Source of the DNA: Engraulis encrasicolus
Taxonomy: Eukaryota; Chordata; Actinopteri; Clupeiformes; Engraulidae
Assembly (NCBI RefSeq): GCF_034702125.1
Contig: NC_085880.1
Span: 19,033,528-19,097,527, forward strand
Length of the DNA stretch: 64,000 nt
Direction of reading: 5' to 3'
The notes under the pieces are model-generated. The model had not been told where the DNA came from. It saw only the letters and a program-made list of their open reading frames with translations, and did not search any database. Of the stretch, positions 33,480 through 45,300 are shown piece by piece. How positions within the stretch are numbered: the stretch's first letter is position 1; every line of letters starts with the position of its first letter. A program made the translations under genes and the position numbers.

Positions 33480-34912
33480 CACTGTGTGCAGAATTATTAG
33501 GCAAACATGTTTTTGACCATATTGTCTTTTTTATGCATATTTTCCAACAGCAATCTATATGAACATGAAAACCTAAGCATTAAGTATTCCAGGTCATGCA
33601 TATTTGTATAATAAGAGGGGGGTGTGGTCGAAGGTGCCCAACACCTTATATCAGGTGTGCATAATTATTAGGCATATTTGTTTTCTTCTGGGAAAATGGG
33701 CCACAAAATATATCTAACAAACTCTGAAATGTCTATAAACAATTTTGAAGTGTTCTAGAGGGATGTGGCTGTCTTGAAATGAGCAAGATGTTGATCACGT
33801 TCGCACAGAACTATCAGATGCATCGTTACAAAGTCATCAGTCTCTTAAGAAATGTTACTGCCAAACATTGAGAAGAATTTAACGTGAAACTACAAAAAAA
33901 ATATTACCCTGCAGTCCTATCATATTCCAGAACAGAAACCAACATCGAGTGTCCAGAAGAACAGGGTATTGAGCACTCAGAGACATGGCCAAGGTAAGAA
34001 GGGATGACATCAGACAACCATTCAACAAGTTAATCAAGTCAAGACTGGGTCAAAATACCTGGGGACAGAGTTTTCAAAGGTATTATGGACTTGGGAAAGT
34101 GACTCTTGACAGACAGGGTGGATGAACCCATGGCTGCATCTTTTAGAGGGAGAAAATTGCATCTTTTACGAAGACAATGGTATTTATGCAGTAATCTGCT
34201 GGTATTTGAGTGGAACCCAGGAACTGATCTGAGCGTGCACATTACTGATCTAGCCATAGGCTCATCAACCTGGCCCATTAACAGTCACTTTCATTAGCTC
34301 ATTAAACCATTGAAAAAAAACTGTCTAAAGACATTTCTTGACCCAGTCTTGACTTAGGTTTCTTGTTGAGTGGTCTTCGAGTTTCAGCCTGTTTTACCTT
34401 GGCCATGTCTCTGAGTGCTGAATACAATGTTCTTGTGGACACTTGATGTAGGTTTCAGTTCTGGAATATAACAGCACTGCAGGGTAATAGTTTTGTGGTA
34501 GTTTCATCTTCAATTCTTCTCAATCTGGCAGTTACTTTGTGAGCACATGTCATGTGACACTGATGGCTTGTAACGGTGCATTAGATGGATGTGACCAATA
34601 TTTCAAGACAGCCACATCGCTCTAGAAGACTTCAAAATTGTTTATAGTCCTTACAGAGTTTGTTAGACCTCTTTTGTGGCGCATTGTCCCAAAGGAAAAC
34701 AAAGTTGCCTAATAATTATGCACATTAATTTTGCCCTGATATAGGGTATTGGGCTCCTCCGATCACACCGTCTCTTATTATACCAATATGCATGACCTGG
34801 AATGCTTAAATCCAATAGGTGTTCATGTCCATAAAGGGTGGTGGCGGACAATATGCATAAAATGGACAATATTGTCAAAAAACTTGTTTGCCTAATAATT
34901 CTGCACACAGTG
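33480..34912. mobile_element. Tc1-type fold-back element, whole-length palindrome
   Basis: The outer ends CACTGTGTGCAGAATTATTA and the inverted equivalent are flanked by TA on both sides. Each terminal region carries a second inner repeat of AATTATTAGGCA type (near 33660 and 34712), an IR/DR arrangement. The left half and the right half are inverted copies of one another up to a centre near 34200. No transposase frame is intact. Confidence 0.88.
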
Positions 34913-34914
34913 TA

Positions 34915-35700
34915 CATTGTGTTGTACATTGTACATCCAAAACATTGAGCTTAATTTTCTGCCAATATGGTACTCAGTGCTCCATGATGTTTCCCAGAAG
35001 AACAAAGGCTGTGAAAGAGGTGTGATGTGAAGAGATGGGAAAGGCCTTTTTCCATCATTTCACCTGAATTTCTGGCTTTTCACCAGCTCCACATAATTTT
35101 ACAAAACTAACACACAAAAAAAACATTGTGCTCAATTTTCTGCCAATACTGAGTTCAATGCTCTACTACCAGAGCATGACTAAATTTCAAACAGAAAACA
35201 GCAAAAACCCAATTCTGGCTATGTGAAGCCATCAGTTTGAAATTTACCAAAGTACAGTTTTGCCAAATTGAATTTTTGGCCTGTGCATGAACAATACAGA
35301 GTTGAAACATAACATACTGGTAACAAAATGCAAACAATGTAGAGAGCAAAGCAATCAACACGAATAAGGAGGCCTTAGCTATTTGGTGCATCACCTGTAG
35401 GCTAAAGGTCAGATTAGACTTCTGCAACTGCGCTCGTCAAAACTCGCGTGGGAGTGGCCACGAACCAACATTAGGTGAATACGAGTTCTATGCTGTCGAT
35501 CAACATTGACGGAAGCACGTGAGCGAGAACTTGTTGTCACGATGTGGGTGTTATTAAATACAGCGCATTTGCAGTCGGCCACAAATATGAACGAGACGAT
35601 GAGCTCGCACCGGTTTGCTCTACTAACACACCACGTGTGAGGAGTGGGGGGACAGGCAGTGAGGAGGAGCTGAAGTGGGGACCTGCGCAAACTTGTGTAG
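34915..35700. other. Gene-free interval
   Basis: No supported gene, RNA or classified repeat. Confidence 0.35.
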
Positions 35701-35711
35701 AGGTGTGAGAC

Positions 35712-36060
35712 CAGAGCCATCTAATAACAGAGTTGCGCAAACCGGGGACCAGGAAGTCGGTTGGTGATGTGATTCGCGTAGATTAAAATTTCTTAACAGT
35801 AAACTTCTGTTCGTTGGAAACTAACACAGAACCATCACATACCAAACAAAGATTAAGTACAAACAAATTACATTACCTTTACCACATTTTCTGTGTTCTA
35901 CGGCCACCTCCTGGAACTAAGAAACTTCTAATAGAACTAAAGTCAATGGGGATTTCCATGTTAACGCTCCGTGAGGCTCCATGAGAGCCGCCATTGCTGT
36001 GGAAAGATTGGTCCATAGAGGTCTATGGGAGTGGCGTAACTCTGATATTAGATGGCTCTG
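35712..36060. mobile_element. hAT-type MITE with 8-bp TSD
   Basis: Ends CAGAGCCATCTAATA and TATTAGATGGCTCTG are inverted. TGTGAGAC flanks both sides (35704-35711 and 36061-36068). Confidence 0.92.
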
Positions 36061-36249
36061 TGTGAGACAAGACCCATATACACACGTGAGTGAGTTGTTG
36101 ACCAACCAGTTCATGGGCGCGTGACCTCGGAGGCAGTCCGCCGACGAGCGTTGAAGGGGACAGAAATGTTCTAAGCTATGAGATAGGCGTCTGTCATTGG
36201 CTCCCATTATAGCCCCGTTGGCGCACGCAGCCAAGTAAAAGATGAATGG

Positions 36250-37855
36250 GAGCCTATTGCAATAGAGTCCGGCAGCGTCCTGGAGAACAGGGGGCGTGTA
36301 TTTAGAGGGGCGTGTATTTAGAGGGGCGTGTATTTAAGGCAGCCCTGATTGGTCCGATTCACGACGACGTCTGACGTCATTGACTGTCACGTGAAGAATG
36401 AAATATATAATACCTACCGGCGGTAGACGTTAACTTTAGCAGTTGGTGGCTAATGTTAGCTTAGCCTACTTAGTCAAACCGGGCTTTATGTTCCTCTCAT
36501 TGCAACTTATAATGTTAGGGCTTACAATAGAGTTTTGGTACCGTTTTCTCTGCTCTTATCGGTATCCAGATACATTCAATACATTTAACTGCACCTTTGG
36601 GAATTTCGCGGCACTTTTGAAAATTATGCTCTGAGGGCAGCTTTACCGCATATCGGTAACGATATGACGCATTAACTCGTTGCTCTGAGGGCGTCTTTAT
36701 TGTCTACATGGTAGCGCATGTAACCCTGCTCTTAGGGCACCTTTTCTGCAGGTTCAGGGCATATTTGATCCACACATGTACCGGTAATTCTGCTCTTAGA
36801 GCACATTACAGAGCGACCATGTAACAAACACTCTGTTCTGAGAGCAGCTTCGCAGGCTGCGCAGCACATAGATAGCGTTTTGTTTCCTTGGAAACGGACG
36901 CGGTTTATGTGTTACGCATAGGCCTACGCTATTTGACTCGGTTTTGCACTATTATGGATATATTTCTAATCTTGACATGTTAATGGACAATCTATGCGAA
37001 TTTCATAATGTGTTTTATGTGATATGTGAGTAAATGTGTTTACATCCCGTCTGGGATTTGTTACACTAGTTAGCTAGCAAGTGCTAGGTCTCTACACTAC
37101 ATCATGTGTCAAAAGTGGAAAGATTTGCCGACACTCAAGGCTGTGGATATAATGAACTGGTCTGAATGTTTTCAAAATGTTTTGCTTTGACAAATTGCTG
37201 ATATTAAACATCCAAATCCTGGTGTTTCTTTGTTTATGCTTGGGCCATTGACACAGATTGATTCTAATATCTATTACTTACTTGCTAGCTAACAAGCGGA
37301 CTAGCTAACAAATCCCAGACGGGCGTACTGTTAACACATTTCATGTTACATAAAAACGCATTTTGAAACTCGCACAAATTGTGCATTAGAATGTCAAGAT
37401 TAGAAATGCATCCATAATAATGCAAAACCGAGTCAAATGACATACATTTATCGCTTCGTCAGTCTATCTGGCTTCATCTCCGTTCCGTTTCCAAGGAAAC
37501 AAAACGCTATCTTTAGAAAAGTAACCCCGCACTTAAAGTAGGCTACCTTCGGATTGGTAGATGCTAGGAAAATACCGTTTTCAGTTATGGAGAGCTGAGG
37601 TTCTCAGCTTTTAAACAAGACCCATGGTGTGTCTTTAGGTCTAATTAAAAAATATTCTGTGTCAGATCGAAAAAATGAAGTTTTGAATGGGTTTCAATGG
37701 CTCCAAGTCAGGGGTAGTCCACCAGCAGCGGTCGTCGTGAATCGGACCAATCAGGGCTGCCTTAAATACACGCCCCTCTAAATACACGCCCACCTAAAGA
37801 CACGCCCCCTGTCCTCCAGGACGCAGCCGGACCCTTCTCGCCTATTGGGCTAAAT
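36250..37855. mobile_element. Long fold-back element with multi-block inverted arms
   Basis: The arms pair in blocks: 36250-36370 with 37725-37850 (shared GGGGCGTGTATTTA and AAGGCAGCCCTGATTGG), 36874-36905 with 37480-37515 (GATAGCGTTTTGTTTCC), and 36940-37085 with 37270-37440 (TTTGACTCGGTTTTGC, CCCGTCTGGGATTTGTTA). The left arm holds about 290 bp with no partner. Exact ends and target duplication are not resolved. No coding frame. Confidence 0.8.
36628..36850 (+). repeat. Degenerate array of GCTCTGAGGGC motif
   Basis: Variants of TGCTCTGAGGGC (or TTAGGGC, TTAGAGC, TGAGAGC) occur near 36629, 36680, 36728, 36789 and 36833, spaced roughly 45-60 bp. This sits in the unpaired part of the left arm of the fold-back element. 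Confidence 0.55.
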
Positions 37856-38124
37856 GGCTCAGCAGGGATTTGTGACGATTCTGTTCTCTGGTTTGTAAAG
37901 ATGTGTGCACATTCTGTACCTTATCATGGAAGTTGTATTAGAAGTGAAGTTAAAGGTTCCTGACATGGCTTTGTTCTCCCAAAGACGTGTTAGTTTTGTC
38001 CTGCAACACGCTAGCATTCGGCTAATACCTGCTGGCTGAGGAATCTCTGCGACTATTCACGACCAGAGCTGACGAGAGACGTACTCTGACTGATCCTCCT
38101 AGCAGAGACATCTACGGTCACACA

Positions 38125-38605
38125 CATAGAGGTAGAAAATAACACTAGAGAGGACACAGCAATTTGCGACAGCACTGGGAAATGGCAGCTGGAGCTTCCC
38201 AACTTCCGTAGGTAGTGTAGGTACTTTCAGGCAATGCAAGTCAATGGAGAGCACGCCCACCCCTGTCAAGAAATTAACTAAAACTGTGTAAATATGAAGT
38301 AACACTTTAATCAAAGACCAGATTTGAAATGTCAGGCTAAATATCTACTTGAATCATATGAGTCGATAAAATACATTTAAAAATCAAATAATATATTTTA
38401 TGAACATAGTTAGCAACACACTTCAACTATAGTCCTTGTATAGTGTGTTGATGGAAATTTTCACATGATTAAGCCATTTTTGACAGAGGTGAGCTTCGTT
38501 CTCCGTTAATTTCCATTTCTCTGATCTACCTACAGATAATGGCCGCTACAGATTGCCGTAAAAAGGGGGGCGGGGTCCTCTCTAGTGTTATTTTCTACCT
38601 CTATG
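38125..38605. mobile_element. hAT-type MITE with 8-bp TSD and ~31-bp TIRs
   Basis: CATAGAGGTAGAAAATAACA with ACTAGAGAGGAC following is repeated inverted at the right end. GTCACACA flanks both sides (38117-38124 and 38606-38613). Confidence 0.94.
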
Positions 38606-38613
38606 GTCACACA

Positions 38614-41150
38614 CCTCAACCCCCACCACCGTCCAACATGTTAATTGAAGGTGCCCAAATTCTTAAGGATGAGCGCAGTCATTTCCTTTACCCCATGTAC
38701 ACATGCCGCTTTTCCACCACCTTAAATGCAATAAATAACAGGTGTCCGCAACAATCCTAACATAACTTTAAACACATCGACATCTGAAGTCAGACTTAAA
38801 ACTACAAAACAAATGGCGTAGTGCCGTAAAGTCGATTGTCACGTGTTATGTCATTGCTATAGTTGAAATAAGGGTCATTTTCACGAATCTAACACTTGCC
38901 AAGATGCAAACGTGTCGGCAAATGCTTTCACTTACTCATATCTATCGAACGCGACTTCATTGTTTCCAGGGAAAAAATCACACGGGCAGATAGTTCTAAG
39001 AGAAGCGTACAGCCCCATTGGCACCCATTCATTATTTACTTGGCTGCGATAACATAGCTGCAGTGCCACTCCTGGCCACACCAGCTAGTTGTCGTTCTTG
39101 TACAAGATTCCATTTTCTTTGAAGGGGATAACAGGGGGTGTTCACTCACGGAACTTCCTACTAGCCACAACTGGCTAACCCTAACCACGGGACAGTGCAA
39201 AATGAATGGGTGTCAATGGAGTTTTTTACCATTATAATTTTTGTGATTTTTTATAATTTTTTGTCCTGAAATATTATTATTAAGTTCGAAGCTAGAAATA
39301 ATAAGACCCCATTTGAGTAGCGTTTCGATTATTTTGCGCCACTAGATTATATACTGGGTCACAAAGCTCAATTTTTATGGGGCCAAACCCATAAACATTA
39401 GCACGATGCTAGCGAGTAGGCCTACAGGTTGAAATCTTCTAACCTGCTGTAAAACTACACACCTGAACGATTTGTCAATACAGCCTATTGTTAAACAACA
39501 GTCATAGTGCTTACCAGGAATGTTTTGTTGATGATATTTGTGACTGGAAATCGCAGTAGCAATGTATTTAGCATGGGTTCCCCTTTCCATTCCATACATT
39601 TTCCCACATGAAGGACTGGCCTACGCTCGTTACTGCAGTATGCATGCAAAGCTAACTGGCTACAATGGGAACCAATGAGACTGAGCCTTCTCCCTGTGTT
39701 CTAATTTCTCTGGGGATAAGCAACTGCAGAGGTTGCAAGATCTGACTGCAGCCGCATTCATCCCGCGATAGTTTTACACCATGTGACATGTCACCTCGTC
39801 AACGCAACGTCGACGAAATTTCGAAGTTTGACAGGAAATCTAACCGTCATGCAGCATTTTGATCCAGGGTGCATTGCTGTCTTCATGCGCATATCTGCGT
39901 TGATGTCATGTCGAATGTACTTAATTCATGCATCTGCGAGTTCTGCGAGGTCCGAGGTCTCGTCGCGAGCCACATTTGAAATTGCGCGATAGGCTACTTT
40001 CACTACATTGTAAGCACTGCTGTCATTATTAAGCAATGTTGCTTTCTATCCCGGTTAGCTAGGTATTTTCACACAAATTGCAAAGGCAATGCACTGGTAT
40101 CATTATTTGACATACCCAGTCTGTTTTCACGAGCAGAAAATGCAAGCATGTAAAGACAGTTGATTCTGCCGATGTGTGTTTACATTCGGTGGAGGAACGG
40201 TAGTAAAACCGCAGGCATTGTGCCACGAGTGTTCAACTGATGCATTGTTTGTTACTTAGCTTGTAGCTTCGTGTATTTACACACATTTACACATTTAGGC
40301 ATTAATACAGTTTTTAACAGAATACAGCTCTGCTCTCGCAAACTACTGGCATTGCGCTGCCACAAGAACAGAACAAGGAAGTAGCGAGACGACCAATCAT
40401 AGCGCCTTTTTGTCTGCGTACTCCGCGTCCGTCCGACGGATAGTTAGAATTTTTTCGAGGCGCTCGACGATGGGCCTAGAGCCTCTGAGAGGGGGGCGTG
40501 GACTCGCGTCCGAATCATAAATCTAGCTTTAAGGTCAGCTATTCAGTTCTGCCTGTGTTCATGTTTTGTTTTGTCGACAGGCCTTCAGCAACTATGTCCA
40601 TCTTCAACAAATAAAAATAAACCTATTTACATTTAAAATGACAGTGTGCGATCACTGATTTAAAATATTGTAGGTTTATGTCTGAGTCTGTCTGTTGTGA
40701 GCATGCTACTTGCAAAGTTTTGTCTAACGGGAGAATGTACTCCTGCATGGGGAATTTGGATAAGTGCACACAAGAGCATGTGAACGGATTGGAGCGCCGC
40801 GCAATTCCTATCCTGCTCCCCGCTCAGGAGGATGTCCCCTTCGCTCCGCCATGCAAAGTTGCGCCACTCTCCGCGTGCCGCAAAACAAAAACCTGCCTCT
40901 CTGCGAATCACTCCACGCTCGCTCAAATTTTCAAGAGAAGGCATTTTCTGACATGTTTCCTTCATGTGATTATGCCAGGGCACTGGGACACACTGCGTTT
41001 GATTTAATGATGTGGCCGATACGATGTGTTGTCTATTAACTGCCTGTTAACATTATTACTCTGTGAACGTACACCTCGCTCCATTCATGTTATCCCACTT
41101 TTCCTATTTATTCATTATTAATTTATTTTACTAGACTACATTAAATTAGG
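38614..41150. other. Gene-free interval with scattered inverted fragments
   Basis: No host exon found. The segment 38995-39060 (CCCATTCATTATTTACTTGG) is an inverted relative of 36195-36255. The segment 40763-40930 is rich in GAGCG/CGCTC words and resembles, in opposite orientation, the sequence just right of 41515, so both may be subterminal regions of one transposon. Confidence 0.4.
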
Positions 41151-41154
41151 CCTA

Positions 41155-41604
41155 CTCACATTTTCTTGCATCCTCCTGGTGTTTGCGAACCACCTCGTCG
41201 TGTTTTCTCATGACATGTCTTCGCAGGTTATAATAAGAATCTTTACTCACAACGACTATGTCGCCACATTCTTCCTCATGCTCAACCTCTTCGTCTAGCG
41301 TCTTGACCTGAATTTTGCATTTATACGACCTATCACCTTGCTTTTCGCATTCGAAGTACTTCAGAAACATCATCTTCAGACCGACCCTCGCGGGCAAACG
41401 TGACTCAAATCGCGTTAACGCGGGGTCAATGGCTGATAATCCGAGATTTTTAATCGACTTTGTGAGCGCATCCGAGCTAACTGGAGAGGAGGGAAATCCT
41501 CGCTTGGTCTGAATGAAAAACCGCTCTGTGCTGTACAACTTTAATTGCGCTCCGCTCCACCGCTCGCTCCACGCTCCGCCCCGTTCACACGCACTAGTGC
41601 ACAC
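41155..41604 (-). CDS. BED-finger-like exon, possibly from a hAT transposase
   Basis: A minus-strand open frame has its first ATG at 41374. The encoded piece FECEKQGDRSYKC ... EECGDIVV ... YYNLRRHVMRKH has Cys/Cys ... His-x4-His spacing like a BED zinc finger, common at the N-terminus of hAT transposases. The frame stops at 41154 just after a good donor (GTGAGT after the codons for ...DARK). No second exon was recognised to the left. Confidence 0.45.
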
Positions 41605-42394
41605 TTTCGTTCTTATCTGCAGCCCAAAAACAGCCTTTCCTGAGCTCGGCGCAGCTTCTTCTGCTGCTGCAGCATTTAACAGCTTTCAGTAGCCGCAACT
41701 TAAATGTTGCTTACTAAGGCAACTTCTCCATCTTAACTTGACTTGTCTCTTTCATCACTTGACCGTCTGTGAAAAGACTCGTGGGTCACAGACAACTGTG
41801 GATCAAACTGATACAAAGTAGCTGGCGTCCATTCTATTCCATAGCCTACCTCTTTTCAATGGGAAGAAGGTAAACAAAACTGCAAGCTGCGTTGCCACGG
41901 ATTCCAAGCAATGCTTTTTAGGTGGCAAAAACAGTGAAGAACAAGCACAATCTACACTTAAGCTTTAGTAAGCCGTATACTATTGCACTACCACTAGTTT
42001 TTATATACTTCTTGGATATTTTAGACCAGCTGATCTTGTAACATGCAGGAAATCTGCACACACTCGATAGCGCACAAAAGCGCGGCTTCTTCTTCAATGG
42101 GTTTTTGCTACTTGACTAGAATCCAGCATGGCGCAGTACTGCCACCTACTGTTGTGGCGTGACCCTTGTTTGACTAAAATACAGTTTTATACGGGACTGA
42201 CTGTAATGCTTATAACATGATCGCATGTCCTACTATGTAGAATAACAATTAAGTAGTGTTCTATTCGTAGACGCTATGTTATTCACAATATTGGGGTTAT
42301 TATTTCGTCCCAATGTATTTCTTTCTGAGAAGAAATTGGCGTGTTGCTGACTCCTAGTGATGAGACTGCAGAAGTGCACCATCAAAAAAGCAAC

Positions 42395-45300
42395 ATGGCC
42401 TCCTCGTACAGCCAGGACTGGAGAGCTGTGTGCGACAAATTTCGTGATGCACAAACTCTGTCTGATGTGGAGTCAAGGAAGGACCCAGAGAACGACCCGT
42501 TTCGCTCTAAATACAAGGCCAGGGACCTACTGAAGGAAATACGCACGGTGTTAAAGAACTTGGATATAGGGGAGGCTGAGAACGATGACAACGATGCTGA
42601 GTGTCAGACTGAGGAGCCAGTTGACGGTGGGAGTGGGGAGGCCAGTTCTAGGCGCTGTCTTGGTGATTCCGATGCGGGCATACGAGCAGCTAAACTCGGG
42701 GTGATCGAATACCTCCTCGGTGTAAACCATGTGGAGACCGAAGAATTATCTGCGGGCGAAGAACACTTGATGAATTGCGTGAAACTACTGGACAGAATGA
42801 CAATCACACAGGAAAATGTCTCTTTAAATATCCAGGCGAGGGTATGTGATCTTTCTCATCTTCTGTGTTAAATGGTGAAGCTAAACAGTTTCATCATGAT
42901 ATTCAAATCAATTAATTGTGTTTTCCCCTAACGTGTTCTCATTGTTGTTTTAATAGAATCAGCTTGGGATTCTGTGGGCGGGTAGAGATGAAATTGAGAC
43001 AGCACAAGGGTTCTTGCAAGTGGCCGAACTAACATACATGCGATACATGAAAGAGGTGAGTAGCTTTTGATTATTTCAGTTCATGGTTTTGTTTTGTCCC
43101 TGTTTCAGGCAAAGACACTTGCCAAGATGGGGCCTTTTCTCTCCCCTTGTAGTCCACAAGGGGTTGTTTACATTTTGTAACAGCTGACGAGTTGGCCTGA
43201 CTCACATAAAAATGGCTTCTTTGTAATTGTGACAGGATGGCCATCCGCCCATGGATCTCACAGAATTCTTTGTTGGAGAGGAAGATCAACTGCCCCAACA
43301 AGAGAGGACAAAAAGGTGATTGAACACAAAACATCCCTTTGTCCACCCCCCTACTACTGAGAGAGACCCTCATACTGCAACATGTATCCTCCATTACTTT
43401 TATTTCTACTTCCTTCATGACAGGAACGATGAAATCAAATATGGTGAACAAAATTGAAAATCAACTTTTCTAACATTCTCCCTGACAGGTTTGAGATGGC
43501 GTACACACACACCATGTACTATCTGGCACAGGTGTACAAGAACCTTGAGCTGTTCGAGCGGGCGGGGAAGTATTGCCACAGCACCTTGCAGAGACAGCTG
43601 GAGTTCAACCAGTTCGTGCCGCTGGAGTGGGCCATCAACGCTGCCACACTGTCCCAGTACTACATCACCAAGGTACACAGTCCCGTTAGGATAGTGTTTC
43701 TCAGCGGGGGCGCCACAGCACCCCTGGGGGCTTTGGGGGGGACCTAGGGCGGCGTTGAGAAGGAGACCGCTGAGAGGCGGTGCTTAGTTGTCTCTCTAGG
43801 TCGTCCTCAGACGAGCCTTCCATCGTTGCTTCCAGTCATCCTGATTCTCCATACATCTTTTCAGTTTGCTGGTACTCTGGGCTCCCGCGTCTTTCTTGAG
43901 TATGTCCACATATGTTAGTGTGGGACATACTCTTATCCGGCACCCTCGTGATGGTTCCCACAGCACCAGTTTGCTGGCTGGCAGTTCTTGGTGCCTTTGG
44001 CAATGTCCTGCAAGTCTCATTCTCCTTTAAGCAATCTTCTCACTCACCCTTGGTATTCCCTCATACAGGGTTTTGTTGGTTACATGTGCACTATTGCTGA
44101 TGTTAAGCACTGCACAAAGCATCCTGGTGTCGCACCCATCAAGGGACTTCTCTAGGGTTGGCTTAAGGGTCCAGCATTCACTGCCATAAAGGAGAACTGA
44201 CTCTACTGTCGCGTAGAAGAAGCTAAGTTTGATTTGACGGGGGAGATTGGAGTTCCATACACTGGCCATACCTTTCAGGGCCCTCCATGCAAGTGCCTTC
44301 CTCACATTTAGATCTTGCTCAGTTGAGTTGACCCATGAGCCCAGGTATTTGAAGTCGTCGACTTCTTTCAGCACAGTGCCTCCTGCTGTGGTCAGAGGTT
44401 GATGTTCTGGTGGAGTGTTGTAGGTAATGACCTCAGTTTTCTTGGCGTTTAGCCTGAGGTCGACCTTGGCGCACTCTAGCTCCACCCTGTTCAGTAGTGT
44501 TTCTGTCATTGGTAGGCATTAGTCCAGTATATTTTTTTATAAAATTGTGTTAGGTTAACACAAGTAGCAAGTAAATATTGTAACCAGTAACTTTATTCCT
44601 AACCACTGCTAGCAAAGTAAACTAGACGAAACCTCTATTTTTGCGTGGCACGTTTGTCTAGCCTCGTTCATTGTAGAATCACCACTACAGTCACCATCAG
44701 CCATACCCCAAAAACCGCAACACAAGTTTTTGTTTCCCTCTCTGTTTGAATCTTTGGGGTGGGCATTGATTGGTCATAGCTTTGGTCAAGGCAGTGCAAA
44801 AGCAATTTCAACCACAACAATGGGTTTGTTTTTGAAGGAGCAGTGATGCTTTTGCTATGCAGCCCGCAGGCGCACTTTGGTAACCAGAATGCATCAAATT
44901 GGCAAAGTGCGCATGCGCGCTGCATAGCAAAAGCGTCACTGCTTCATCACGAACGAGCCCAATGATTTGGTCCCAGCCACACAGACATCTGCTGTAGTCT
45001 TCTACGAGCGAACCCAGATGAAAGGTTTCACATGAGTCTGGCTTCACATGAGGTTAAACCACTACTACTACACTATCCTCCACATGTAAATAAAATAAAT
45101 TAAGCACAACGTAGTTGCTGCACAGGCCAGTCAGATCAGCAGCATCAACAGAAACAGCCAGGGCAGCCGACAGAGGGGGGGGGGAAGGGGTCGATTGTAC
45201 AGGGCCCAGGGAGAGACGGGCCCCAAAATTGTGTCCTCGTGTCATTTTATGTATTGGGTAGGGGGCCTTTTTGTATGACTTTGTCCTGGACCCAGTCAAA

